Assembly: GCA_022703255.1 (NCBI GenBank)
Contig: JAKLDZ010000008.1
Location: 1-36,522 of the forward strand
Source of the DNA: Myxococcota bacterium
GTDB taxonomy: Bacteria; Myxococcota_A; Polyangia; Polyangiales; Polyangiaceae
Reading direction: 5' to 3'
DNA length: 36,522 nucleotides
Each line of letters opens with the position of its first letter. Position 1 is the first letter of the stretch. The notes under the pieces are model-generated. The model was not told the origin of the DNA and did not search any database. It saw nothing but the letters and a program-made list of their open reading frames with translations. This document shows positions 23,239 through 31,226 of this stretch, piece after piece. Both the position numbers and the translations under genes were made by a program.

Positions 23239-25824
23239 ATGTGGAGTCCCGAGAGCCGGAAGAGGAATGCCGAAGAGCTACGCAAGGTCGCGGACAAGCT
23301 GTTGCGGTATCGGCAGCTCGCCGATCGGTTCACGGGCTACTTCCAGGCCGAGAGCGACAATGCGCGGCTGCTCAAGCAGGTCAGGACGAAGCTGGATGAC
23401 CTGCGGGCGCGGGCGACGGATCGGGAGAAGCGTCTCGCCAAGGGGGTGGTGAAGATCGGGGTGGTCGGCCTCGAGAAGCAGGGCAAGAGCGCGTTCCTGT
23501 CGGCGTGGCTCAAGAGCGAGAAGCTGCTGCCGAGCGAGGCGGAGCGGTGCACGTGGAGCACGACGGTGGTGGAGCCCGGGGAGCCGGGGCAGTTCCACGC
23601 GATCGTGAACTACTACACGCCGGAGGACTTCAAGGCGCGGATTGCGAGCTACTTCGACGCGCTGCAGCCGGGGAGCGCGGATCGCTGGGCCGGGCTCAAC
23701 GCCGCCGAGATCCTGCGTCTGCGCGCGGCATTCAGGGAGCGCGAGGGCTACGAGGTCGACGATCCGGATCGCGCGGGGCGTCGGGAGCACGTGGCGCTGG
23801 CGGAGCTGCAGGACATCGCTGCGGGGCTGTCGGAGATCAAGGCGCGGCTGGGCAAGGAGCCGGAGCGGATCGAGGCCTCGAGCATCGACGATCTCGCCGA
23901 CAAGATCCGCCCGTACATCGCCCTCAAGGACACGCTGCACGGCAATCGCCCCTACCCCGGCGTGCGCGCCGTGCGCGAAGTGGTGGTCGTGATCCCGGTG
24001 GCCGCGGCCATGCCCGGCGTGGTGCTGATGGACCTGCCGGGCATCGACGCCCCCTCGGACAAGGCGAGGCGCGACACCGAAGACGCCCTCACGCACGAGG
24101 TGGACGTCACGATCTTCATCAAGGACGTCACGCGGCCCTCGCTGGTGCGCAACGAGATCGACCTGCTGCGGACCGCGCAGTCGGCGGACCGGAGCATCTC
24201 GCTGAAGGACCGGATGTTCGTGGTGCTCACGAAGTCGGACCTGTTCGATCACCCCGACGAGAACGGCAACTGGCACTGGTCGCTGGCGGCGCGCAACTTC
24301 AAGGAGCAGGGAGTCGATCGGATCTTCCCCTACTCGAAGGTGTGGGTGCACCAGGGCGTGGACCTGGAGCACCCGGTGGCGCGTCAGCTCATGGACTTCT
24401 ACGGCTCCACGGTGCCGGTCCACGGGCTCGAGAAGCTCCAGGCCGCGATCGAGCGCTACCTGTCCACCGACGTCGAGGCGCTCGACAAGAAGGTGACCGA
24501 TCAGGTGCGCCAGGAGTTCGGGGAGCTCGAGGCGCAGCTTCGCGGCGCCCTGGTGTCGGTGAAGGACGGCCTGTCCGATCGGGAGTTCGATCGGAGGGCG
24601 GAGCAGGAGTTCGATCAGCTCTGGGAGCACATCCTCGCGGGCGAGGACCCGGTGGGGTTGCTGCCCGAGATCCGCAAGCGGCTGAGCGCGTTCATGGACT
24701 TCGAGATGAGCGATCAGCAGCGGATGGCGCGCGCCACCAAGGCCGACGAGCGCATCAAGGAGATCCGCAAGGAGCTGCTCAGCCGGCTGACACCCGAGGA
24801 AGCGGAGGCGAAGCGTCGCCAGATGCCGAGCCCCGGGCTCATGAACGAGACCGCGGTCGAGATCGAGATGCGCAAGCAGATGCGCGAGCGCGTGGCTTCG
24901 CGGATCGCCGGCCTGGGCGAGGACTTCCGCAACACCGCCCGGGAGAGCATCGAGCGGATGCTCCTCGAGATGTTCGTCAAGGCCGTCTACGAAGCGGGAC
25001 GCCTGGAGGTGCTGCTGCCGTCGGGCAAGTTCCTCGTCGAGCGGATCGACGCGCTGGGGCGATCTGGGCACGTGTCCGAGAGCGTGGTGCGCTACCAGAA
25101 TCAGGAGATGGCCAAGGCCGACGTGGCCTTCGAGGTGCTGTCGCGCTACTTCGCGCGACAGATCATCGACATCCTCGACGCGACGGATCCCGGGGATCGG
25201 GAAATGCGCGAGAAGGAGATGCGGGGCCTCGAGCAGTTCTTCGGGATGGGGATCGCGGACAAGGCGCAGCAGCGAGCGGACGGCGTGCTTGCGACGGTGA
25301 AGGCGAAGGTGGGGCTGGGGGACAAGGACGCGGCGCAGGCGCCGGTGGCCACGAACAGCTTCCCGTCGGGCGGAGCGGCGAGCTTCCCCATGGCCCCCGC
25401 GCAGCCGGTGCGCAAGGAGGCGCCGAAGGACGAGGCCGCGCCGGCAAGGGAGAAGGACGACTATCCGACGACCACGCGCGACTGGAACAAGATGCTCGCG
25501 CGCGTGCGAGCCGACGTCGAGCGCATCTGCAGCTTCCTCGAGGCGCTCGCGAAGCACCCTCGCGGCCTGCAGAAGTACCACGAGGAGGCGGTCCGGACCG
25601 TGCACGACTCGTGGCTCGATCGCGAAGGCGAGCAGTCGTTGCGTCGATGGGTCCGCTCCGAGTGCGCGCGGATTTGGCCGCACAAGTTCGCGGCGATCGA
25701 GGCCGAGAAGGATCGCGCGCAGTCCGACATCCGCGCCCTCGAGGAGCTGTTCGGCGCCCAGGAGTCCCATGCGCCAGCGCCTGCCGCGAAGGCTGCTGAC
25801 AAGCCCGCCCGGGCCGGAGGTTGA
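23239..25824 (+). CDS. Dynamin-family GTPase
   Basis: This 861-residue protein has AGGAGAG upstream. A helical N-terminus (about 1-68) precedes a large GTPase domain. P-loop G1 is GLEKQGKS (77-84). The G2 threonine is in LPSEAERCTWSTT (about 105-109), the place where dynamins have LPxxxxxxT. G3 is DLPG (265-268) and G4 is TKSD (331-334). An insertion of about 150 residues lies between G2 and G3. The helical stalk-like region (about 410-660) contains long charged helices (KRRQMPSPGLMNETAVEIEMRK region). A Pro/Ala linker (about 700-740) leads to another helical segment (about 745-840). No transmembrane helix is evident. Dynamins oligomerise and remodel membranes on GTP hydrolysis; that role is inferred here. 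It is tightly linked to the Hsp70-like gene and to the coiled-coil gene (2-bp gap). Confidence 0.88.
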   Translation: MWSPESRKRNAEELRKVADKLLRYRQLADRFTGYFQAESDNARLLKQVRTKLDDLRARATDREKRLAKGVVKIGVVGLEKQGKSAFLSAWLKSEKLLPSEAERCTWSTTVVEPGEPGQFHAIVNYYTPEDFKARIASYFDALQPGSADRWAGLNAAEILRLRAAFREREGYEVDDPDRAGRREHVALAELQDIAAGLSEIKARLGKEPERIEASSIDDLADKIRPYIALKDTLHGNRPYPGVRAVREVVVVIPVAAAMPGVVLMDLPGIDAPSDKARRDTEDALTHEVDVTIFIKDVTRPSLVRNEIDLLRTAQSADRSISLKDRMFVVLTKSDLFDHPDENGNWHWSLAARNFKEQGVDRIFPYSKVWVHQGVDLEHPVARQLMDFYGSTVPVHGLEKLQAAIERYLSTDVEALDKKVTDQVRQEFGELEAQLRGALVSVKDGLSDREFDRRAEQEFDQLWEHILAGEDPVGLLPEIRKRLSAFMDFEMSDQQRMARATKADERIKEIRKELLSRLTPEEAEAKRRQMPSPGLMNETAVEIEMRKQMRERVASRIAGLGEDFRNTARESIERMLLEMFVKAVYEAGRLEVLLPSGKFLVERIDALGRSGHVSESVVRYQNQEMAKADVAFEVLSRYFARQIIDILDATDPGDREMREKEMRGLEQFFGMGIADKAQQRADGVLATVKAKVGLGDKDAAQAPVATNSFPSGGAASFPMAPAQPVRKEAPKDEAAPAREKDDYPTTTRDWNKMLARVRADVERICSFLEALAKHPRGLQKYHEEAVRTVHDSWLDREGEQSLRRWVRSECARIWPHKFAAIEAEKDRAQSDIRALEELFGAQESHAPAPAAKAADKPARAGG

Positions 25825-25826
25825 CG

Positions 25827-27797
25827 ATGGTGTACGAGCTCGGTCCGCTCAAGAGCTACGTCCGCTTCTACCTGACGGTCGTGAACCAGCTGCAGAGCTC
25901 CTGGGACACGCTGGGAGAGACGCACGAGGCGATGCGACAGACGATGGCCCCGTTCGCGGAGCCGCTTGCGCCCCTGCAGAACGCCAGCGTGGCTGCGTCG
26001 CAGGGCCCGTCTCCGCAGCGCCCAGCCGCGCTCGCAGCGCTGTGGCGCCCGCAGGATCGCTCGGAGCTCGAGGGGCTGCTCGACGTCTACGAGGTCGTCG
26101 GGCGCTTCTCGTTCCAGGGGCAGGACAACGACAACCTGGCGCGGGTGCAGGCGGTGGTGAGCGGAGCGCGCAACGAGATCGCGCAGCAGCGCATGCGCCT
26201 GAGCGATCTCGCGAAGCTCCCGGCCGTGGCGACGACGGCGTCGGACCGGCTCGCTGCGGAGGAAGCGCGCATGGCAGCGCAGCGCAAGTCCGACAAGGTC
26301 GCGGCCTTCACGCCGCTGGTGCAGGTTCTCCAGCAGCGGGGCAAGCAGACCATGGACGCGGTGCGCGGGGTGCCGCTGCCGGATCTGCAGAACTACGAAA
26401 CCGCGGCCGACGACTACCTTCGCTTCGTGGTGCGACTCGATCAGGTCTACCAGACCTGTCTGCCGTACCTGCGCAAGGCGCTGTCGGACCTGTACCAGTT
26501 CGCAGGTTGCGAGGTGCCGCAGTCGTGGCCCGACACGCTGCCCATGCAGCGCGAGATCCCCCAGGAGCTCGTGTCGGTTCCGCCGGCAGACTCCCCCGAT
26601 CTGCAGCGGGCCACCTCGGGTCGCGAAGCGCTCGCCGACGAGGAGACGCAGCTTCTGCGCGCGCGCGATGACGTCGCGGTGACCCAGGCGCGCATCGAAG
26701 GGGAGCTGGCGGCGGAGATCGCAAAGGAAGCGGAGGTGCGCGCGGAGATCGACGTCGCCGGCACGGTGCTCGAGTACGCGATGCTGCTGGAGCAGGCCGA
26801 TCAGGCGGGTCAGGCCATCGGGCAGCTCGAGCAGCAGAAAGCCCAACGCACCTACACGGTGGGCGAGATCCAGGGGCGTCAGACCCAGAACCAGGCGGCC
26901 ATCACCGCCCTCGAGCAGGAGCTCGCCGAACGCACCAACGAGCTCGGCGTGGCCGGACAAAGGCTCGCGGTCGAGCGCGACAACGAGCCGGCGCTGTTCG
27001 GCAAGGACGACTGGCGCAAGCGGGTCGCTGCGATCGAGGAGGAGGTCGAGTCGCTCCGCAGCACGTTCGCGCAGCGCCAGGGCATCCTCAACCAGCTCAA
27101 AATCGATCTGTCGGCCCTCTCCGTGCAGGCCCAGACCGAGCAGTCCCAGATCGCTCTTATCGAGCGTTGGATCGCCGACACGAAGGCCCGGCAGAAGACG
27201 CTGCACGACAGCGCGCGCGAGGTGGAGAACAGGCTCGGCCACGCGCGTCCACCCAAGCCCCCGACCGTGACCGAAGCCGAGCAGATCCTGACGGTGATGC
27301 AGACTCGCCGCGGCGAGCTGCTCGAGCGCATCGAGCGTCTCAAGACCGAAATCCGCCGCCAGAAGGAGGAGACCGCACGCATCCTCGCCCGGCTCAAGCA
27401 GATCGAGCTCGAGCGACAGCGTGTGGCGCAAATGGTCCAGAGCGCTCAGGTCGCAGCGACCCAGGGAAGAGAGGCGGCGCTGCGCCAGCTCGCCTCCCGG
27501 CGCCGCGCAGCCGTCGAGCAGCACACCCTCGAGGTACTGGGCGGGCTCGAGCGCTCGCTCGCCTCCATCGACCAGGTGTTCGTGGAGCCCGCGCGCGAGG
27601 CCATGCTCAAGGACGATTCCCCGCGTCCCCTCCCCTCCGAGATCGTTCGAGACGCCGCCGACAAGCTCGCACCCGTGGTGGAGAGGCTGGTGAGCGAGCT
27701 CGATCCGCAGCTGCTCACGCAGGACGCGATGCTGGGGCAGGTCCAGCGGGAGTTCTGCGATGTCGCCGTGGAGGCCTGCCGCTCGGCGTGGGGATGA
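25827..27797 (+). CDS. Long coiled-coil protein of the Hsp70-dynamin operon
   Basis: ATG 25827 (656 aa) has GGAGG 6 nt upstream, inside the end of the dynamin gene; a TTG at 25821 is in frame but too close to that site. The N-terminal 250 residues are helical without a known domain (YELGPLKSYVRFYLTVVNQLQ). Residues about 260-560 are a long Gln/Glu/Ala/Arg-rich coiled coil (AITALEQELAERTNEL, LIERWIADTKARQKTL, ERIERLKTEIRRQKEETARILARLKQIELERQRV). A break near residue 390 (FGKDDWRK) may be a hinge. No signal peptide or membrane helix is visible. Scaffold or tether for the ATPase and GTPase encoded upstream is the natural inference. It overlaps the VanZ gene by 4 bp. Confidence 0.85.
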   Translation: MVYELGPLKSYVRFYLTVVNQLQSSWDTLGETHEAMRQTMAPFAEPLAPLQNASVAASQGPSPQRPAALAALWRPQDRSELEGLLDVYEVVGRFSFQGQDNDNLARVQAVVSGARNEIAQQRMRLSDLAKLPAVATTASDRLAAEEARMAAQRKSDKVAAFTPLVQVLQQRGKQTMDAVRGVPLPDLQNYETAADDYLRFVVRLDQVYQTCLPYLRKALSDLYQFAGCEVPQSWPDTLPMQREIPQELVSVPPADSPDLQRATSGREALADEETQLLRARDDVAVTQARIEGELAAEIAKEAEVRAEIDVAGTVLEYAMLLEQADQAGQAIGQLEQQKAQRTYTVGEIQGRQTQNQAAITALEQELAERTNELGVAGQRLAVERDNEPALFGKDDWRKRVAAIEEEVESLRSTFAQRQGILNQLKIDLSALSVQAQTEQSQIALIERWIADTKARQKTLHDSAREVENRLGHARPPKPPTVTEAEQILTVMQTRRGELLERIERLKTEIRRQKEETARILARLKQIELERQRVAQMVQSAQVAATQGREAALRQLASRRRAAVEQHTLEVLGGLERSLASIDQVFVEPAREAMLKDDSPRPLPSEIVRDAADKLAPVVERLVSELDPQLLTQDAMLGQVQREFCDVAVEACRSAWG

Positions 27798-28171
27798 AGC
27801 GCTCTCTGCTGCTCTGGGCTCCCGCGGCCATCGTCGCCGGGATCATCTTCTTCGCCTCCTCCCTGCCAGGCCAGTCGCTCCCTTCGGTTGCCATCTGGTC
27901 CTTCGACAAGGTCGTCCATGCCGCGGTGTACGCCGTCCTCGGCCTGCTCGTCGCCTTGCCCCTCGAGCGCCTGAAGGTGATCCAGCGACGCACGGCGATC
28001 GTGATCGTGGCAGCCATGGTCGTGACGGCCTACGGGATCTCGGACGAGCTGCACCAGCGGTTCACGCCGGGACGAAGCCCCGATGTGTTCGACGTGATCG
28101 CGGACGCGATCGGAGGCGTGTTGGGAGCATGGGCATGGGTGGGGTTTCGTCGGAAACGGGCCGGGGACTGA
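27794..28171 (+). CDS. VanZ-family membrane protein
   Basis: ATG 27794 overlaps the stop of the coiled-coil gene (ATGA), which argues for translational coupling. The 125-residue protein has four hydrophobic segments and the VanZ signatures: FDKVVHAAVYAVLGLL (about 37-52) and DELHQRFTPGRSPDVFDVIADAIGG (about 83-107). VanZ proteins are small inner-membrane proteins. The name comes from teicoplanin resistance, but most members, including chromosomal ones like this, have no proven function. Because it is the last gene of the Hsp70-dynamin-coiled-coil run, it could supply a membrane partner, or it may simply be a passenger. The frame is open upstream only as shadow. Confidence 0.92.
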   Translation: MKRSLLLWAPAAIVAGIIFFASSLPGQSLPSVAIWSFDKVVHAAVYAVLGLLVALPLERLKVIQRRTAIVIVAAMVVTAYGISDELHQRFTPGRSPDVFDVIADAIGGVLGAWAWVGFRRKRAGD

Positions 28172-28469
28172 GCATGGGCAGGAAGGCGCCGGGCGAGGCC
28201 AACGGCTGGACGGCGCCGCTCGAATTGAGACAGGCGCTCCGGGGGCTCATCTCACGTGCATGGGGCGACGAGTGCACCGCGGTCGTTCCACGAGGTGATC
28301 GCGAGACAGTCAAAGGACACCGAGTCCATCGACTCGACCGGGTCGGCCGTGGCCGGCGTCAACGGAGTGCCCGTCGACCCAAGTCGTGCGCGGCGCCCCC
28401 GCACTGCGCCCCGCACCTCTAATGGACGAACCCGCCGTGAGCGACGCGGACGGCGGGGGACAACTCCGC
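28172..28469. other. Convergent intergenic region with hairpins; possible decayed ORF
   Basis: The 298 bp lie between convergent genes. An 82-codon frame (28174-28422, +) begins MGRKAPGEANGW and looks protein-like for about 35 residues, then turns Arg/Pro/Cys-rich; I do not count it as a gene. CGAGTC/GACTCG (28321-28326/28331-28336) is a perfect 6-bp hairpin. Confidence 0.4.
28431..28457 (-). terminator. Hairpin downstream of the hybrid histidine kinase
   Basis: CCCGCCGT (28431-28438) and ACGGCGGG (28450-28457) pair perfectly over 8 bp, 12 bp past the kinase stop on the minus strand. No long T-tract follows, so a factor-assisted or weak terminator is likely. Confidence 0.5.
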
Positions 28470-31061
28470 CTATCGCTCCCCGCTCCCGCCGCTTGCGCCG
28501 TCGAGCACCGCGCGAACCTTGCGCGCCAGCGCGCCGGCGGTGTACGGCTTCGCGATGAACAGCACCCCCTCCTCCAGCATGCCGTGGTGCCCGATCACGT
28601 CGTCCGCGTAGCCCGACGCGAACAGCGTCTTGAGCTTCGGATTCGCCTCGGTCAGCTTCTTCGAGAGCGCACGCCCGTTCTGCCCGGGCAGCACCACGTC
28701 GGTGACCAGAAGCGGAGCGGTCAGCAGCGCCTCCCCACCGCGCGCCAATGCATCTTCCGCGCAGGCGAAGTCGATCACCCTGTAGCCGAGACGCGAGAGG
28801 ATCTCGCGGGCGAACGCCAGCACCAGGGGCTCGTCTTCGACCAGCAGGAGGGTCTCGGAGCCCGTGGGCAGTGCCGTGACGCGCGAAGGGCTGTGCTCCC
28901 AATCCGCGGCTCCCTCGGCGCGCGGGAGGTAGATCTTGAAGACCGATCCCTTGCCGGGCTCGGACTCGACGTCGATGCACCCACCCTGCTGCGCCACCGT
29001 GCCGTACACGGTGGCAAGCCCGAGTCCGGTGCCCTTGCCCTTGGGCTTCGTCGTGAAGAAGGGCTCGAACAGATGGGAGCGAACCTCGGGGGTCATGCCG
29101 GAGCCGGTGTCGCGAACGGAGAGCAGCACGTGAGGGCCGGGTTTCGCCTCGGGGTGCAGACGGCAGAAGTCGGCGTCGAGGACGACCTCGGCGGTCTCGA
29201 TGGTGAGCTTGCCGCCATCGGGCATCGCATCGCGGGCATTGACGGCCAGGTTGACGAGGACCTGCTCGAGCTGGGTGGGGTCGGCCTTGACGAGGCCGAC
29301 GGGGGAATCGATGACGGCTTGCAGGGCGACGTCTTCGCCGATGAGGCGGGCGAGCATCTTCTGGAGCTGCTCGATGAGCTGGTTGAGGTCCAGGACCCGA
29401 GGCTCGATGATCTGCTTGCGGGAGAAGGCGAGGAGCTGGCGGGTGAGCGCGGCTGCGCTGTGGCCGGCCTTGGTGGCCTCGCCCAGACACTCGCGCGGGG
29501 AACGACCGCCTTGCATGTCCATGAGCGCGAGCTGGATGTTGCCCAGGATCGCGGTGAGCAGGTTGTTGAAGTCGTGGGCGACTCCACCGGCGAGACGTCC
29601 GATGGACTCCATCTTCTGCGCCTGACGCAACTGGTCCTGCAGCCTCTCGCGCTCCTGCTCCGCTTCCTTGCGCTCGGTGATGTCCCTGCCGACCACCTGG
29701 ATCTCGTCGATCGCGCCCTGCTGATCGCGCAGGGCACGCACGGACCACACGCTCCACCGACGCACGCCGTCGACGCCCACGAAGGAGTGATCGAACTCCT
29801 CGATCGTCGAGTCGCGCTTCAGGGTGGTCATGTGAATCGAGAGCAGCTCTTGTCCCGGGAGCTGCTCGAGGGTGCGGACGTCGCGTCCGACGAGTGACTG
29901 CACGTCGGAGACGCGACTCCGGCAATAGCGCTCCAGAGCGCCGTTGGCGAAGGAGACCACGCCGTCGGAGCCGAAGCGGAAGATCATGTCGGTCTGGCCT
30001 TCGACGATGCCGCGGTAGCGGGCCTCGCTCGCGCGCAGGCGCTGCTCGTCCTGCTTGCGCGCGGTGATGTCGCGGAAGTACCAGACGCGTCCGAGGTACT
30101 TGCCCGAAGGAGCGTGGACGGGCTCGGTGTAACGCTCGAGCGTGCGGCCGTCGGCCAGCTCGAGCTCGTCGCGGCTCGGGGTCGAATGCTGCTCGTACAG
30201 CTCCGCGACGCCTTGAAGGAATGCATCGGAATCGCGCAGCTTGTCCCTGACGAACGCGAGCGTCTCGCGGTCGGAGCGAGCGGCCATGACCTCGGGCGGG
30301 ACGCCCCACAGCTCCATGAAGCGCCGGTTGTGGAGGATGACGTGGCCGTCGCCGTCGACGAACAGGACGCCGTCGTCGGAGGCCTCGGCCTGCGCCTCGA
30401 GCAGTGCATTCTTGAGGGTGACCTCCGCCTCGGCGTGCTTGCGGGCCTCGATGTCTGCGTTGGCGCGCTCGAGGGCCGCGTTGTTGATCGCGAAGAAGCT
30501 CCAGCCGACCACGGCGATGATGATCATGGCCGAGGTGCTGTTGGCAACGTAGTCGAAGAGGGCTTCGGAAGGAGCGTCGAGGTGAGGACGTGTGGCGATG
30601 ATGAAGACGAACAGCGCGCCGATGTTGGCAAGAGCATACAGGCCGATGCCCCAGCCCCGCTTCCTGAGGCTCAAAGGGACCATGCTCAGGAAGGCGAGCA
30701 CGAAGACGATCGTGTCGAGTCGTGCGACGGGGGTAGCCCGGTCGACGAACATGATGGTCCAGAAGACGCTGAAGGCAGTGACGAGGAACAGGTGGGCGGC
30801 GAGGGTGAAGAAGCCCTTGACGAGCAGGAAGAGGGAGCCGCAGAGGATGACGAAGCCGATGCCGAGGATCGCCATGATGGCTTCGTTGACCGAATGATCG
30901 AACGAAGGGCTGGTGAGGGTGATCCAGGCGTTGTAGCCGGCGGCCACCGGAATGATGGCCATCAACGCGAGGAACAGCAGAGCGATGAAGCGAGCGCGCT
31001 GCATCGTCGCGAAGTCGACTTCGGCATACCGTCTGAGGAGGAGGTCGAGAAGCCGGCGCAT
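28470..31061 (-). CDS. Membrane hybrid histidine kinase (6TM-PAS-PAS-HisKA-HATPase-REC)
   Basis: The 863-residue protein starts with about six transmembrane helices (residues 25-200, e.g. FIALLFLALMAIIPVA, AMIIIAVVGWSFFAI). Two PAS domains follow (about 225-340 and 350-470), each ending in a DIT-x-RK motif. The HisKA phosphorylation site is His496 in GRLAGGVAHDFNNLL. The ATPase domain shows NLAVNARDAMPDGG (N box), DTGSGM and GTGLGLATVYG. A C-terminal receiver (about 735-855) has acidic VEDEP and phosphoacceptor Asp788 in LLVTDVVLPGQ. The HDFNNLL type with terminal receiver is common in myxobacteria; the output partner is not adjacent, so it is an orphan. The PAS and six-helix regions suggest sensing of a membrane or small-molecule signal. 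TATCGT ends 8 nt before ATG 31061. Confidence 0.96.
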   Translation of the reverse strand: MRRLLDLLLRRYAEVDFATMQRARFIALLFLALMAIIPVAAGYNAWITLTSPSFDHSVNEAIMAILGIGFVILCGSLFLLVKGFFTLAAHLFLVTAFSVFWTIMFVDRATPVARLDTIVFVLAFLSMVPLSLRKRGWGIGLYALANIGALFVFIIATRPHLDAPSEALFDYVANSTSAMIIIAVVGWSFFAINNAALERANADIEARKHAEAEVTLKNALLEAQAEASDDGVLFVDGDGHVILHNRRFMELWGVPPEVMAARSDRETLAFVRDKLRDSDAFLQGVAELYEQHSTPSRDELELADGRTLERYTEPVHAPSGKYLGRVWYFRDITARKQDEQRLRASEARYRGIVEGQTDMIFRFGSDGVVSFANGALERYCRSRVSDVQSLVGRDVRTLEQLPGQELLSIHMTTLKRDSTIEEFDHSFVGVDGVRRWSVWSVRALRDQQGAIDEIQVVGRDITERKEAEQERERLQDQLRQAQKMESIGRLAGGVAHDFNNLLTAILGNIQLALMDMQGGRSPRECLGEATKAGHSAAALTRQLLAFSRKQIIEPRVLDLNQLIEQLQKMLARLIGEDVALQAVIDSPVGLVKADPTQLEQVLVNLAVNARDAMPDGGKLTIETAEVVLDADFCRLHPEAKPGPHVLLSVRDTGSGMTPEVRSHLFEPFFTTKPKGKGTGLGLATVYGTVAQQGGCIDVESEPGKGSVFKIYLPRAEGAADWEHSPSRVTALPTGSETLLLVEDEPLVLAFAREILSRLGYRVIDFACAEDALARGGEALLTAPLLVTDVVLPGQNGRALSKKLTEANPKLKTLFASGYADDVIGHHGMLEEGVLFIAKPYTAGALARKVRAVLDGASGGSGER

Positions 31062-31069
31062 GCGGCTCC

Positions 31070-31075
31070 ACGATA
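31070..31075 (-). promoter_or_regulatory. Candidate -10 element (TATCGT) of the histidine kinase gene
   Basis: On the minus strand TATCGT is followed by GGAGCCGC and the ATG. Either the transcript starts at the ATG, or GGAG acts as ribosome-binding site from another promoter. Confidence 0.3.
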
Positions 31076-31189
31076 GGCGAGGTTAGCCGTGGAAGATCGC
31101 CCCATTTTGGAGGCCAGAAAGTTCGCTCCTTTCGTCCGTCGAGGAACGTGGACTCCGCGAACATCGCCGGAACCAGGCAAGGCCGGCGA

Positions 31190-31219
31190 TTGGCCCCCGC
31201 GAGCCCCGTGTCGTATGCT
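31190..31219 (+). promoter_or_regulatory. Candidate sigma70-type promoter, leaderless (TTGGCC-18-TATGCT)
   Basis: TTGGCC (31190-31195) and TATGCT (31214-31219) are 18 nt apart. The ATG at 31227 follows the -10 by 7 nt and there is no Shine-Dalgarno. If this is the promoter, the start at 31215 would be ruled out. Confidence 0.4.
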
Positions 31220-31226
31220 GCGCGCC

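Noticed and set aside
19911-23333. 1140-codon open frame on the minus strand, antisense to the Hsp70-like gene
   Set aside because: Only its last 142 codons (ArfB) are real. The rest is rich in Arg, His and Leu without motifs, as expected opposite a GC3-biased gene.
23278-25770. 830-codon minus-strand frame opposite the dynamin gene
   Set aside because: Composition is the mirror of the coding strand (His/Arg/Leu/Val rich), no motif, no ribosome-binding site. The plus strand has intact G1-G4 motifs.
20418-25824. Naming the Hsp70-like and dynamin-like genes srfB and srfC
   Set aside because: The overall composition is similar, but the P-loop and switch sequences read as dynamin type and I cannot demonstrate homology without a profile search.
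25461-27524. 687-codon minus-strand frame opposite the coiled-coil gene
   Set aside because: It is a shadow of a Gln/Glu/Ala/Arg-rich coiled coil, giving Leu/Arg/His-rich noise; the operon context favours the plus strand.
20418-28171. Assigning the module to anti-phage defence
   Set aside because: Dynamin-like proteins occur in defence, but the neighbours (arfB, histidine kinase, lipoproteins) are ordinary chromosomal genes with no other defence or mobile genes.
28174-28422. 82-codon plus-strand frame after the VanZ gene
   Set aside because: No good ribosome-binding site, and the second half has non-coding character. A decayed gene fragment cannot be excluded.
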